64,000 bases of DNA from Cellulomonas hominis (GCF_014201095.1 NZ_JACHDN010000001.1:310001-374000), one strand, 5' to 3'. Positions 16,703 to 25,799 are shown, counted from the first letter of the stretch. Translations and numbers: made by a program. Notes: generated by a model not told the origin, from the sequence alone.

Positions 16703-16957
16703 TCAGCCCGCCGTCACGATGTCGATGACCTTGCGGCCACGACGGGTCCCGAACTGCACCGAGCCGGCGGCCAGGGCGAAGAGCGTGTCGTCGCCGCCAC
16801 GGCCGACGTTCACGCCGGGGTGGAAGTGGGTGCCGCGCTGGCGGACGATGATCTCGCCGGCGTTGACGACCTGGCCACCGAAGCGCTTGACGCCGAGGCG
16901 CTGGGCGTTCGAGTCGCGACCGTTGCGCGAGGAGCTCGCGCCCTTCTTGTGTGCCAT
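16703..16957 (-). CDS. rpmA: ribosomal protein bL27
   Basis: An 84-residue L27 beginning [20 protein letters not shown] with the conserved [16 protein letters not shown] and [16 protein letters not shown] stretches. L27 lies near the peptidyl transferase centre of the 50S subunit. There is no cleavable N-terminal extension of the Firmicutes type. The gene follows rplU by 61 bases, the usual order. Confidence 0.98.
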   Translation of the reverse strand: MAHKKGASSSRNGRDSNAQRLGVKRFGGQVVNAGEIIVRQRGTHFHPGVNVGRGGDDTLFALAAGSVQFGTRRGRKVIDIVTAG

Positions 16958-17018
16958 CTCAGGCCTGCTTTCCTGCGGTGCTGTCTACGGGTGGGTCACG
17001 GGCCGGGGGCCCGCGGGG

Positions 17019-17339
17019 TCACTTGATGCCGGTGACCTTGAGGCGGGTCAGCTGCTGACGGTGGCCCTGGCGACGCCGGTAGCCCGTCTTGTTCTTGTAC
17101 CGCAGGATGTCGATCTTCGGGCCCTTCTCGTCCCGGACGACCTCCGCGGTGACCTTCACCTTGGCCAGCGCCGCGGCGTCCGAGGTCACGGCCGTGCCGT
17201 CGACCAGCAGGAGCGCGGGCAGCTCGACCGTCGCGCCGGCCTCCGCCGCGAGGCGGTCGACGACGACGACGTCGCCGACGGCGACCTTCTCCTGACGGCC
17301 GCCGGCCTTCACGATCGCGTACACCACGTTGCTGCTCAT
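17019..17339 (-). CDS. rplU: ribosomal protein bL21
   Basis: A 106-residue L21: [19 protein letters not shown] at the start and [25 protein letters not shown] at the end are family hallmarks. The ATG at 17339 adds four residues (MSSN) to the core. It is the first gene of the rplU-rpmA-obg unit. A well-formed promoter lies about 175 bases upstream, leaving a long 5' leader. Confidence 0.98.
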   Translation of the reverse strand: MSSNVVYAIVKAGGRQEKVAVGDVVVVDRLAAEAGATVELPALLLVDGTAVTSDAAALAKVKVTAEVVRDEKGPKIDILRYKNKTGYRRRQGHRQQLTRLKVTGIK

Positions 17340-17513
17340 CTCTGCTCGTCGAACTTCAGGTTCTGGGGGCGTCCCGCCTCGGGCCGGGTCCCGGCGCGCC
17401 ACCGCGGTGGCAGCGGAACACGGGAGCGTCGGCGCCGCAGGGGCGGTACGCGCGAACGGTGCTCTCCGACGAGACCCGTTCGAACGGTCCCCATCAGAAC
17501 GCACCGACGTTCA

Positions 17514-17543
17514 AGGATACGCAAGCCCCTCGCCGGGGGTCAA
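17514..17543 (-). promoter_or_regulatory. promoter of the rplU-rpmA-obg operon
   Basis: On the minus strand, TTGACC (17538-17543) and TATCCT (17514-17519) are 18 bases apart, a strong match to a housekeeping sigma promoter. The predicted start is near 17507, so the leader is about 165 bases long. The composite palindrome lies just upstream of the -35 box. Confidence 0.75.
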
Positions 17544-17578
17544 ACTCGCCCGCTCCCCCACCCCGCGCGGGCGGCGGG

Positions 17579-17653
17579 CGCCGAGGTCGTCGGTTGCGCG
17601 CATCCGACCGGGTGCGCAACCGACGACCTCGGGCGGAACCGACGACCTCGGCG
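17579..17653. repeat. composite palindrome with two competing hairpins, between RNase E/G and rplU
   Basis: One left arm, CCGAGGTCGTCGGTTGCGC (17581-17599), is exactly complementary over 19 bases to 17614-17632. Extended to 17579, it is also complementary over 17 bases to 17637-17653. AACCGACGACCTCGG therefore occurs twice on the right, and only one hairpin can form at a time. It lies 12 bases past the RNase E/G stop, so it could end that message and shield the rplU promoter. Confidence 0.85.
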
Positions 17654-17664
17654 GGGACGGTGCC

Positions 17665-20600
17665 TCAGGAGGCGTCGTCCGCCGGGGAGTCCGGGTGCGG
17701 CAGGTCGAACAGTGCCGGGTCGACCGGCATGAGCTCGAGCTGCTGCTCCGGGGTCGGGGCGTCCGCGGGCGCGGGCTCCGGGTCGACCGCCGGGCGCTCC
17801 GGGGCCGGGGTGCGGGTCGCGAGGTCGCCGAGCGCGGCGAGCACGTCGAGCACCGGTCCCGCCGGCGCCGGGGCGGCCGGCGCCGGGGCGGCCGGCTCGG
17901 CCTCCACCGCGGCCGGGGCCGGCGCCTCGTCCTGCACCGCCGCGTGCTGCTCCGCCGCGTGCGCCTCGTCGTCGTGCACGTGGGCGTGCGCCGCCGCGGC
18001 CGCGATGGTCGCCAGCGTGGCCTTGACCGCCTCGCGCGCCTCCGGCAGCACCGGGACGCTCGCGGCGGGTGCGGCCGGCGCCTGCTCCTTGGCCCCGCCG
18101 CGCTTGCGCCGGGACTTCTTGGGCTCGCCCTCCGGGGCCGCCTGCTGCGCGCCCGCGTCCGAGCGGCCGTTGTTCTTCTCGACCGGCTCGGTGTGCACGA
18201 CGAAGCCGCGGCCGTTGCAGTGCTCGCAGGTCTCGGAGAACGCCTCGACCAGGCCCTGACCGACGCGCTTGCGGGTCATCTGCACCAGGCCCAGCGAGGT
18301 GACCTCCGCCACCTGGTGCTTGGTCCGGTCACGACCCAGGCACTCCACGAGCCGGCGCAGCACGAGGTCGCGGTTCGACTCGAGCACCATGTCGATGAAG
18401 TCGATGACGATGATGCCGCCGATGTCCCGCAGCCGGAGCTGGCGGACGATCTCCTCCGCGGCCTCCAGGTTGTTCCGGGTCACCGTCTCTTCGAGCGTGC
18501 CGCCCGCGCCGGTGAACTTGCCGGTGTTGACGTCGACGACCGTCATGGCCTCGGTGCGGTCGATCACCAGCGAGCCGCCCGACGGCAGCCAGACCTTGCG
18601 GTCCATGCCCTTGGCGAGCTGCTCGTCCACCCGGTGCGCCGCGAACACGTCGCCGGTGCCGGTGTACTTCGACACCTTCTCGGCCAGGTCCGGCGCGAGC
18701 TCGCCGATGTAGCCCGAGATCGTCGCCCACGCCTCCTCGCCCTGCACGACCAGCGACGAGAAGTCGTCGTTGAAGATGTCGCGCACCACGCGGATCGCGA
18801 GGTCCGGCTCGCCCTGCAGCAGGGCCGGCGCGGAGGCGGTCTTCGACTTCTTCTCGATCGCCTCCCACTGCGACTGCAGCCGGGCGATGTCGGCGCGCAG
18901 CTCCTCCTCCGACGCCCCCTCGGCCGCGGTGCGGACGATGACGCCGGCGGAGTCCGGGACGACCTCGCGCAGGATCTTCTTCAGGCGCGCGCGCTCGTTC
19001 TCCGGCAGCTTGCGGCTGATGCCGGTCATGCCGCCGCCGGGCACGTACACGAGGTACCGGCCCGCCAGCGTGATCTGCGACGTCAGGCGGGCGCCCTTGT
19101 GGCCGATCGGGTCCTTGGTGACCTGCACCAGCACGGAGTCGCCCGACTTCAGCGCCTGCTCGATGCGGCGCGGCTGGCCGCCCTCGAGGCCCGCGGCGTC
19201 CCAGTTGACCTCGCCGGCGTACAGCACCGCGTTGCGGCCCTTGCCCACGTCGACGAACGCGGCCTCCATGCTGGGCAGCACGTTCTGCACGCGACCGAGG
19301 TAGACGTTGCCGGCCATCGAGACCTGCGCCTGCCGGGAGACGTAGTGCTCGACGAGCACGCCGTCCTCGAGCACCGCGATCTGCGTCTTGCCGTTCGCCT
19401 CGCGGACGATCATCGAGCGCTCGACGGACTCGCGGCGGGCGAGGAACTCGGCCTCGGTGATGATCTGACGCCGGCGTCCGGCGTCACGACCCTCGCGGCG
19501 ACGCTGGCGCTTGGCCTCCAGGCGGGTCGAGCCGCGCAGCGCGGTCACCTCGTCACCGCGCGAGCCGGACCGGCGCGACGACGACGAGTCGCCCTCGCCC
19601 GCGTCCCCGCCGCGGCCGGAGCGGCGACGACGGCGACGGCGACGGCTCGAGCCGCCCTGCTCGTCGCCCTCGGCGCGGTCCTCGGCCTCGTCGGCGTCCG
19701 CGTCGTCGGCGTCCTCGTCGGCCTCGGACTCGTCGTCCGCGACGGGGCCGGCCTGCTCCGGCTGGTCCCCCTCGGCGTCGCCCGCACCGCGCGAGCGGCG
19801 GCCGCGGCCGCCCCGGCGGCGACGACGGCGGGGCGCGCCCTCCTCGGCGTCGGCCTCGTCGCGCTCGGCGGCCTGCTCGGCGTCCTCGTCCGCCTGCTCG
19901 GCCTGCTCGACCTCGACCTCGGCGGCGTCGGCGGGGGCCTCGGCGGCCTCCTCCTCCGGGCGACCGCGACCGCGGCGGCCGCGGCGACGGGACGGGGCGG
20001 CGGGCTCCTCGGCGGCGGGCTGCCCGGCGGCGGCGGTGGTCCCGGCGGCCTCCGTCTGCGCGGCCTCGGCCTCGGCCTGGGCGGCAGCCGAGATGGCCTC
20101 CGGCGAGCCGGACGGCGCCTGCGCGCGGCGGCGGCGGCGCGGGGCCTCCGGGGCCTGGAACAGCAGCGCGGTGGTGGCGAGCCGGGCAGCGGCCGTGCGG
20201 TCCTCGCCGGAGGGCTGCGCGGGGGCGGCGGCAGCCGGGGCGGCCGGCGCGGTCGTGGTGCGCCCGAGCTCGGCCAGCACGTCCAGGCGGCTCTCCGGGG
20301 CGGCGGCCGACGTCTCCTCGGCCTGCTCGACGGCCTCGGCGATCTCCTCGTCCTCCTCCTCGACCACGGGCTCGGCCGGGGCATCGGCGACGGGGGCGGC
20401 GGGCGCGGCGGCGGCCGGCTCGACCGGCGCGGCGGCGGGTCGGGTGGCCCGGCGCGAGCGGCGCGGGCGGGTCCCGGCAGCGGGCTCGGCGGGCGCCTCG
20501 GCGGCGGCCGGCTCCGCGGCGACCGGCTCGGGCACGACCGGCTCGGGCGCGACCGGCTCGGGCGCGACCGGCTCCGGCGCGACCGGCTCCGGCGCGGCCG

Positions 20601-21018
20601 GCGTGTCGACGGGCGCCGGGGCGGCGGCCGTGCGGGTGGAGCGGCGGCGCTTCGGGGCGGCGGGCGCCTCGGCGACCGGGGCCCCGTCGGCGGCAGCCTC
20701 CGGCGCGGGCGCGGCGGCGGCGCCCTCCTCCGCGGCGGCCGCCTCGGCGGCGAGCTGCGCCTTCGTCTTGCGCGGCGCGCGGCGACGGACCGGCTTGGCC
20801 GGGGCGTCCTCGGCGGCCGGCGCGGCCTCCGCGACGAGCGCGTCGACGGCGGGGGTCTCCGCCGCGGCGTCAGCGGCGGGGGCGCCGGCGGCCTTGGTGG
20901 CGCGGGTCGCCCGGGTGCGGGTCGTGCGCTTCGGGCGGGCGGTCGCCCCCTCGGCGGCCTGCTCACCGCCCGTCGCTGCTGCTGCGGTGGTGCTGTCCGA
21001 GGTGTTGTCGAGCGTCAC
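17665..21018 (-). CDS. rne: RNase E/G family ribonuclease with very long low-complexity ends
   Basis: A 1117-residue endoribonuclease for mRNA turnover and rRNA processing. The conserved catalytic part begins near residue 536 (MIVREANGK), with the S1 segment GNVYLGRVQNVLPSMEAAFV, metal ligands D829 (VVDVNTGKFTG) and D873 (IVIDFIDM), and the zinc-link cysteines C931/C934 (CEHCNGRG). Spacing between these matches E. coli RNase E closely. Residues 1-535 are Ala/Pro/Glu- and Arg-rich, including five EPVAP repeats, and about 150 residues of Ala/Pro tail follow the core. The GTG start at 21018 has GGAG 8 bases upstream; in-frame sequence continues to 21282, so the start is not certain. Confidence 0.93.
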   Translation of the reverse strand: MTLDNTSDSTTAAAATGGEQAAEGATARPKRTTRTRATRATKAAGAPAADAAAETPAVDALVAEAAPAAEDAPAKPVRRRAPRKTKAQLAAEAAAAEEGAAAAPAPEAAADGAPVAEAPAAPKRRRSTRTAAAPAPVDTPAAPEPVAPEPVAPEPVAPEPVVPEPVAAEPAAAEAPAEPAAGTRPRRSRRATRPAAAPVEPAAAAPAAPVADAPAEPVVEEEDEEIAEAVEQAEETSAAAPESRLDVLAELGRTTTAPAAPAAAAPAQPSGEDRTAAARLATTALLFQAPEAPRRRRRAQAPSGSPEAISAAAQAEAEAAQTEAAGTTAAAGQPAAEEPAAPSRRRGRRGRGRPEEEAAEAPADAAEVEVEQAEQADEDAEQAAERDEADAEEGAPRRRRRRGGRGRRSRGAGDAEGDQPEQAGPVADDESEADEDADDADADEAEDRAEGDEQGGSSRRRRRRRRSGRGGDAGEGDSSSSRRSGSRGDEVTALRGSTRLEAKRQRRREGRDAGRRRQIITEAEFLARRESVERSMIVREANGKTQIAVLEDGVLVEHYVSRQAQVSMAGNVYLGRVQNVLPSMEAAFVDVGKGRNAVLYAGEVNWDAAGLEGGQPRRIEQALKSGDSVLVQVTKDPIGHKGARLTSQITLAGRYLVYVPGGGMTGISRKLPENERARLKKILREVVPDSAGVIVRTAAEGASEEELRADIARLQSQWEAIEKKSKTASAPALLQGEPDLAIRVVRDIFNDDFSSLVVQGEEAWATISGYIGELAPDLAEKVSKYTGTGDVFAAHRVDEQLAKGMDRKVWLPSGGSLVIDRTEAMTVVDVNTGKFTGAGGTLEETVTRNNLEAAEEIVRQLRLRDIGGIIVIDFIDMVLESNRDLVLRRLVECLGRDRTKHQVAEVTSLGLVQMTRKRVGQGLVEAFSETCEHCNGRGFVVHTEPVEKNNGRSDAGAQQAAPEGEPKKSRRKRGGAKEQAPAAPAASVPVLPEAREAVKATLATIAAAAAHAHVHDDEAHAAEQHAAVQDEAPAPAAVEAEPAAPAPAAPAPAGPVLDVLAALGDLATRTPAPERPAVDPEPAPADAPTPEQQLELMPVDPALFDLPHPDSPADDAS
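20521..20595. repeat. five 15-base tandem repeats in the RNase E/G N-terminus
   Basis: Five near-identical copies of GACCGGCTCGGGCGC (steps at 20521, 20536, 20551, 20566, 20581) encode repeated E-P-V-A-P units in the disordered region. Copy number may vary between strains. Confidence 0.9.
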
Positions 21019-21300
21019 GCGTGGTGCTCCTGCATGCCCGGGTACGCCGGCCACACGCGCGGCGCCCTCGGGCGGTCGGTCGTCGCTCGCGATCCCGCGG
21101 CGACGGAAGTCGTCGGTGTCGGCCGCTGCACGGGCGTTCGGCGCCATCGCCTGCCTGGCACGTCGGACCCTGGTGAGGTCCGTCCGCGGCCGGCGGCGCC
21201 TGGCAGCGCGTTGCGCTGGTGCGGCGAGCACGGTGGACGCCCGGGGTGTGTGGATCCCGGGAGGCCGGAGCCAGTATCGCACAGTGCCCTAGATCACGCT

Positions 21301-21316
21301 CGTGAAGCGCGTCACG
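21301..21316. promoter_or_regulatory. CRP/GlxR-like binding site upstream of cydA
   Basis: CGTGA-N6-TCACG is a perfect 5+5 dyad with 6-base spacing, one change per half from the actinobacterial CRP/GlxR consensus TGTGA-N6-TCACA. It lies about 130 bases before the cydA start. CRP is known to control cydAB in mycobacteria, so cAMP-linked control here is plausible but unproven. Confidence 0.5.
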
Positions 21317-21339
21317 ACGAGGCGACATCGCGTCAGATC

Positions 21340-21358
21340 CCGGGACCTATGTCCTAGG
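21340..21358. promoter_or_regulatory. DevR(DosR)-box-like dyad upstream of cydA
   Basis: CCGGGACCTATGTCCTAGG matches the core of the mycobacterial DevR box (GGGACTWWAGTCCC) at GGGAC and GTCC with correct spacing, 11 of 14 core positions in all, and is itself a near-palindrome. It lies about 90 bases before cydA, whose operon ends in a DosS-like kinase gene next to a DosR-like regulator gene. That context is the main reason to take it seriously. Confidence 0.5.
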
Positions 21359-21448
21359 CTTGTGAACCGAGGCGCAATACCGTCGGACAGCGGCCTGCGC
21401 CTGGGCCGTAAGGCCCCCCATCTGCACCTGCTCCTGGACGGATCGCCC

Positions 21449-22930
21449 ATGGAAGCCCTCGATCTCGCACGCTGGCAGTTCGGTGTCACCACCGTCTACC
21501 ACTTCATCTTCGTCCCGCTGACGATCGGGCTCGCCCCGCTCGTCGCGATCATGCAGACCATCTGGGTGCGCACGGGCAACGAGGCCTGGCTGCGCCTGAC
21601 CAAGTTCTTCGGCAAGCTCATGCTGATCAACTTCGCGATCGGCGTCGCGACCGGCATCGTCCAGGAGTTCCAGTTCGGGATGAACTGGTCGGAGTACTCC
21701 CGGTTCGTCGGCGACGTCTTCGGCGCCCCGCTGGCCATGGAGGCCCTGGCGGCGTTCTTCGTGGAGTCCACGTTCCTCGGCCTGTGGATCTTCGGCTGGG
21801 ACAAGCTGCCCAAGAAGATCCACCTCGCCTGCATCTGGGCCGTCGCCATCGCGACGAACCTGTCCGCGTTCTTCATCCTCGCGGCCAACTCCTGGATGCA
21901 GCACCCGGTCGGCACGATCTTCAACACCGAGACCGGCCGCGCGGAGATGAACGACATCGTCGCCGTGCTCACGAACAACACGCTGCTCGCGGCGTTCCCG
22001 CACACGATCACGGCCGCCTTCCTCACCGCCGGCACCTTCGTCGCGGGCATCGCGGCCTGGTGGATGGTGCGCCTGGTCCGCCGGGGCGAGGCGGAGAAGG
22101 CCCGCACGGTCTACCGCCCCGCGGTGATGCTGGGGGTCTGGACCATGCTGATCTCCGGCATCGGCCTGGGCATCACCGGCCACGCGCAGGCGCAGCTCAT
22201 GTTCGAGCAGCAGCCGACCAAGATGGCGGCGGCCGAGGCGCTGTGCGTCACCGAGGAGGGCGCGGCGTTCTCGCTGTTCGCCGTCGGCGACCTGAGCAAC
22301 GACTGCGAGGGCGTCACGCACTACATCCAGATCCCGGGGCTGCTGTCGTTCCTCGCGAACAACGACTTCAACTCGACCCTCGAGGGCGTGGACGACCTCC
22401 AGGCGCGGTACGAGGAGCAGTTCGGCGAGGGCGTCAACTACATCCCCGACCTGACGGTGACCTACTGGTCCTTCCGCCTGATGATCGGCCTCGCCGCCGG
22501 GTCGGCCGCCCTCGCGCTCGCCGCCCTGTGGTTCACGCGCAAGGGCCGGGTCTCGGACAACCCGTGGCTCGCGAGGATCGCCCTCATCGCGATCCCGACC
22601 CCGTTCCTGGCCTCGGCGTTCGGCTGGATCTTCACCGAGATGGGCCGCCAGCCCTGGGTGGTGTACCCGAACCCGACCGGCGTGGACGGCGTCTGGCTGC
22701 TGACCCAGCGCGGCGTGTCCGAGGTGGTCTCCCCCACCACGGTGATCATCTCGATGGCCGCGTTCACCCTGCTCTACGGCGCCCTGATGGTCGTCTGGTT
22801 CAAGCTGATGAAGCGCTACGCCGTGGAGGGCGTCGCCGACACCGAGAAGGACGTCAGCCCCGACAACCCGGACAACCACCCCGACAACGACCCGGACGCC
22901 GCGGACCGCCCGCTGTCGTTCGCCTACTGA
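21449..22930 (+). CDS. cydA: cytochrome bd quinol oxidase subunit I
   Basis: A 493-residue, nine-helix CydA that binds hemes b558, b595 and d and oxidises quinol with oxygen in the membrane. Predicted heme ligands are H18 (VYHFIFVPLTIG), H185 (FPHTITAAF) and M345 (SFRLMIGLA). MGRQPWVVYPNPTGVDGVW is the conserved C-terminal signature. The quinol loop is of the short type. The hydrophilic tail (DNPDNHPDNDPDAAD) is Asp-rich. I chose the ATG at 21449 by homology of LARWQFG; the ribosome binding site is weak. First gene of cydABDC. Confidence 0.96.
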   Translation: MEALDLARWQFGVTTVYHFIFVPLTIGLAPLVAIMQTIWVRTGNEAWLRLTKFFGKLMLINFAIGVATGIVQEFQFGMNWSEYSRFVGDVFGAPLAMEALAAFFVESTFLGLWIFGWDKLPKKIHLACIWAVAIATNLSAFFILAANSWMQHPVGTIFNTETGRAEMNDIVAVLTNNTLLAAFPHTITAAFLTAGTFVAGIAAWWMVRLVRRGEAEKARTVYRPAVMLGVWTMLISGIGLGITGHAQAQLMFEQQPTKMAAAEALCVTEEGAAFSLFAVGDLSNDCEGVTHYIQIPGLLSFLANNDFNSTLEGVDDLQARYEEQFGEGVNYIPDLTVTYWSFRLMIGLAAGSAALALAALWFTRKGRVSDNPWLARIALIAIPTPFLASAFGWIFTEMGRQPWVVYPNPTGVDGVWLLTQRGVSEVVSPTTVIISMAAFTLLYGALMVVWFKLMKRYAVEGVADTEKDVSPDNPDNHPDNDPDAADRPLSFAY

Positions 22931-22948
22931 CGGACGGGACTGACCGAC

Positions 22949-24031
22949 ATGGAGCTCTCGACTCTCTGGTTCCTGCTGATCGCCGTCCTGTGGACCGGCT
23001 ACCTCGTCCTCGAGGGGTTCGACTTCGGCGTCGGCATGCTGCTGCCCGTCCTCGGCCGCAAGGACAAGGACCGCCGGGTGATGATCAACACGATCGGCCC
23101 GGTGTGGGACGGCAACGAGGTGTGGCTGCTCACCGCCGGCGGCGCGACCTTCGCGGCGTTCCCGGAGTGGTACGCCACGATGTTCTCCGGGTTCTACCTG
23201 GCGCTGCTCCTCATCCTGCTCGCGCTGATCATGCGGGTCGTCGCCTTCGAGTGGCGCGGCAAGATCAACACCGACCAGTGGCGCGCCTGGGCCGACCGCG
23301 GCATCATCGCCGGCTCGTACGTGCCGGCGCTGCTGTGGGGCGTGGCCTTCGCGAACCTGGTGCGCGGCGTCGAGCTGGACGCGGACCACCAGTACGTGGG
23401 CGGGTTCTTCGCTCTGCTCAACCCGTTCGCGCTGCTGGGCGGGGCGACCACGCTGCTGATCTTCCTCACGCACGGCGCGGTGTTCCTGGCGCTCAAGACG
23501 TCCGGCGACATCCGCGAGAAGGCCGGCGCGCTCGCCGCGCGGCTCTCGGTCGTCACCCTCGTGGTGGCCGGCGCCTGGGCCGTCTGGGCGCAGCTCGCCT
23601 ACTCGGTCGCGTGGACCTGGGTCGCCGTGGTCGTGGCCGCCGGCGCGCTGGTCGCCCTGGTGCTCACCACCCGGGCCCGGCGCGAGGGCTGGGCGTTCGT
23701 CGCGTCGGCGGTGGCGATCGTCGCCGCGGTGGTGCTGATCTTCGGCTCGATGTACCCGGACGTCATGCCGGCGATCGACCCGGCGAACTCCCTCACCGTC
23801 GACAACGCCTCGTCCACGGACTACACCCTCACCGTCATGACGTGGGTCGCCGTGATCCTCACGCCGGTCGTGCTGCTCTACCAGGGCTGGACGTACTGGG
23901 TGTTCCGCAAGCGGATCTCCGCGGACCACATCCCGGAGCACACCGGCCTGACGTTCGCGACCGTGACCGCCAAGGCCGGTGCGGGCACCGGGCACGGCGG
24001 CACCTCGCCCGACGGCTCCACCCGGGCCTGA
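22949..24031 (+). CDS. cydB: cytochrome bd quinol oxidase subunit II
   Basis: A 360-residue CydB with eight to nine membrane helices. Signature pieces are LEGFDFGVGMLLPVLG, NTIGPVWDGNEVWLLTAGGATFAAFP and LTHGAVFLALKT. CydB forms the heterodimer with CydA. The His/Gly-rich tail (GTGHGGTSPDGS) is not part of the usual family core. It starts 18 bases after cydA. The cydD start follows after 16 bases. Confidence 0.97.
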   Translation: MELSTLWFLLIAVLWTGYLVLEGFDFGVGMLLPVLGRKDKDRRVMINTIGPVWDGNEVWLLTAGGATFAAFPEWYATMFSGFYLALLLILLALIMRVVAFEWRGKINTDQWRAWADRGIIAGSYVPALLWGVAFANLVRGVELDADHQYVGGFFALLNPFALLGGATTLLIFLTHGAVFLALKTSGDIREKAGALAARLSVVTLVVAGAWAVWAQLAYSVAWTWVAVVVAAGALVALVLTTRARREGWAFVASAVAIVAAVVLIFGSMYPDVMPAIDPANSLTVDNASSTDYTLTVMTWVAVILTPVVLLYQGWTYWVFRKRISADHIPEHTGLTFATVTAKAGAGTGHGGTSPDGSTRA

Positions 24032-24047
24032 GGGACCGTACGACCGC

Positions 24048-25799
24048 GTGAAGCCGCTCGACCCGCGCCTGCTCCGGTACGCCCGCGCCGCCCGGGGCTA
24101 CCTCGCGCTGACGGTGTCCCTCGGGATCGTCACCGCCGGCCTCGTCGTCGCGCAGGCGATCCTGCTCGCGCGGGTGCTCGCCGCCGCCGCGCACGACGGC
24201 GCCGGCCTGTCCGACCTGCTCCCGCAGATCGGCTGGCTGGCCGCCGTCGTCGCGGCGCGCGCGCTGGCGACGGGCGTGCAGGAGCGGTACGCGCACCGGG
24301 CCGCCACCCGCGCGGTCGCCGAGCTCCGCGAGCAGGTCGTCGCCCGCGCCGCCGAGCTCGGCCCGCGCTGGCTCGCGGAGGGCGAGGGCGCTCGGGTCGT
24401 CACGCTCGCCACCCGGGGCCTGGAGGCCCTGGAGCCGTACTTCGTGCGGTACCTGCCGCAGCTCGTGCTGTCCGCCACCGTGACCCCCGCGGTGCTCGTG
24501 GTCCTCCTCGACCTCGACTGGATCTCCGCCGCGATCGCCGCGGGCACGCTGCCGCTGATCCCGATCTTCATGGTGCTCATCGGCCAGCTCACGCAGGGCC
24601 GGTCCGAGCGCGGGCTGCGGGTCATGCAGCGGCTCGGCTCCCAGGTGCTCGACCTGGTCGCGGGGCTCAGCACCCTGCGCGCGTTCGGCCGCGAGCGCGG
24701 GCCGGCGGCGCGGGTGCAGGCGCTCGGTGACGCGCACCGCCGCGCCACGATGGGCACGCTGCGGATCGCGTTCCTCTCCGGCATGGTGCTGGAGCTGCTC
24801 ACGACGCTGTCGGTCGCGCTGATCGCGGTGGGCATCGGCCTGCGGCTCGTCTACGGGCACCTGGACCTGGTGACCGGGCTGACGATCCTCGTGCTCGCGC
24901 CGGAGGTGTACCTGCCGCTGCGCCAGGTGGGCGCCCAGTTCCACGCGTCCACCGACGGCGTCGCGGCAGCCGACCAGGTGTTCCGGGTCCTCGAGACCCC
25001 GGTGCCCGCGCGCGGCACCGTCCCCGCCCCGGACCTGCGCACGGCGACGGTCCGGCTGCGCGGGGTCACCGTCCGGGCGCCGGGCCGCGACGTCCTCGCC
25101 CCGGCGGACCTCGACCTCGACCTCGCCCCGGGCAGCACCGTCGCGGTCACCGGGCCGAGCGGGGCGGGCAAGTCGACGACGGTCGACCTGCTGCTCGGGC
25201 TGCTGCGCCCGGACGCCGGGACGGTGGAGGTGGTGGGTCCCGGCGGGGCCGTGCCGCTCGCCGACGTGGACCCGCAGACCTACTGGAGCCAGGTCGCCTG
25301 GCTCCCCCAGCGCCCCGTGCTGGAGCCCGGCAGCGTAGGCCGGCTCGTCGCCGGGGCGCAGGACGCCGAGCTCGACGGCGACGCCCGCGCGCGCCGGGAC
25401 CGGGCCGCCGCCCTCACCGGGCTGGACGCCGTGGTCGCCGCCCTGCCGCAGGGATGGGGCACCGACCTGGGCCGCGGCGGCGCGGGGCTGTCCGTCGGGC
25501 AGCGCCAGCGCGTGGCCCTCACGCGGGCGCTGCTGTCCGACGCGCCGCTCGTCGTGCTCGACGAGCCGACCGCCCACCTGGACGCCGAGGGCGAGCGCGT
25601 CGTGCTGGGCACCGTGCGCGCCCTGCGAGCCGCCGGCCGGACCGTGCTGCTCGTGGCGCACCGGCCGTCGCTGATCGCCCTCGCCGACGCGGTGGTGGAG
25701 GTGCGGTCGGCCGCCGTGCCGGCGGACCCCGCCGACCCCGGCCAGCCCGCCGGACCCGGCGACGCCCCGCTCGCGACCGCCGCGGAGGAGGCCCGATGA
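24048..25799 (+). CDS. cydD: thiol reductant ABC exporter subunit CydD
   Basis: A 583-residue half-transporter: six membrane helices in residues 1-300, then an ATPase domain with Walker A GPSGAGKST, signature LSVGQRQR and Walker B VVLDEPTAHLD. With CydC it exports reduced thiols (cysteine or glutathione in E. coli) or heme, needed to assemble cytochrome bd. Actinobacteria lack glutathione, so the natural cargo here is uncertain. The GTG start at 24048 is the likely one; the stop overlaps cydC by 4 bases. Confidence 0.93.
   Translation: MKPLDPRLLRYARAARGYLALTVSLGIVTAGLVVAQAILLARVLAAAAHDGAGLSDLLPQIGWLAAVVAARALATGVQERYAHRAATRAVAELREQVVARAAELGPRWLAEGEGARVVTLATRGLEALEPYFVRYLPQLVLSATVTPAVLVVLLDLDWISAAIAAGTLPLIPIFMVLIGQLTQGRSERGLRVMQRLGSQVLDLVAGLSTLRAFGRERGPAARVQALGDAHRRATMGTLRIAFLSGMVLELLTTLSVALIAVGIGLRLVYGHLDLVTGLTILVLAPEVYLPLRQVGAQFHASTDGVAAADQVFRVLETPVPARGTVPAPDLRTATVRLRGVTVRAPGRDVLAPADLDLDLAPGSTVAVTGPSGAGKSTTVDLLLGLLRPDAGTVEVVGPGGAVPLADVDPQTYWSQVAWLPQRPVLEPGSVGRLVAGAQDAELDGDARARRDRAAALTGLDAVVAALPQGWGTDLGRGGAGLSVGQRQRVALTRALLSDAPLVVLDEPTAHLDAEGERVVLGTVRALRAAGRTVLLVAHRPSLIALADAVVEVRSAAVPADPADPGQPAGPGDAPLATAAEEAR

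Larger units (their letters stand above)
17340..17664 (-). other. 325-base stretch between RNase E/G and rplU: promoter, long leader, palindrome
   Basis: The stretch contains no gene. From right to left it holds the composite palindrome (17579-17653), a sigma-70-type promoter (17514-17543) and a leader of about 165 bases before rplU. The leader contains the palindromes CCGTTCGAACGG (near 17475) and CCACCGCGGTGG (near 17400), which could form hairpins. A regulatory leader for L21 is possible, but I do not see a known L21 leader motif. Confidence 0.6.
21019..21448. other. 430-base divergent region between RNase E/G and cydA
   Basis: The stretch contains no gene I can support. The left two thirds would be the leader of the RNase E/G message; no good promoter was recognised for it. 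The right third holds a CRP/GlxR-like dyad (21301-21316) and a DevR-box-like dyad (21340-21358) upstream of cydA. A TAGGCT hexamer at 21355-21360 is a possible -10 box for cydA. Confidence 0.5.

Noticed and set aside
20521..20595. Repeat array as CRISPR
   Set aside because: Tandem 15-base units in frame within RNase E/G, no spacers.
17329..21357. Open frame of over 1300 codons on the plus strand opposite RNase E/G
   Set aside because: It is a mirror of the biased codons of the minus-strand gene; the minus frame contains the catalytic motifs and the plus frame matches nothing.
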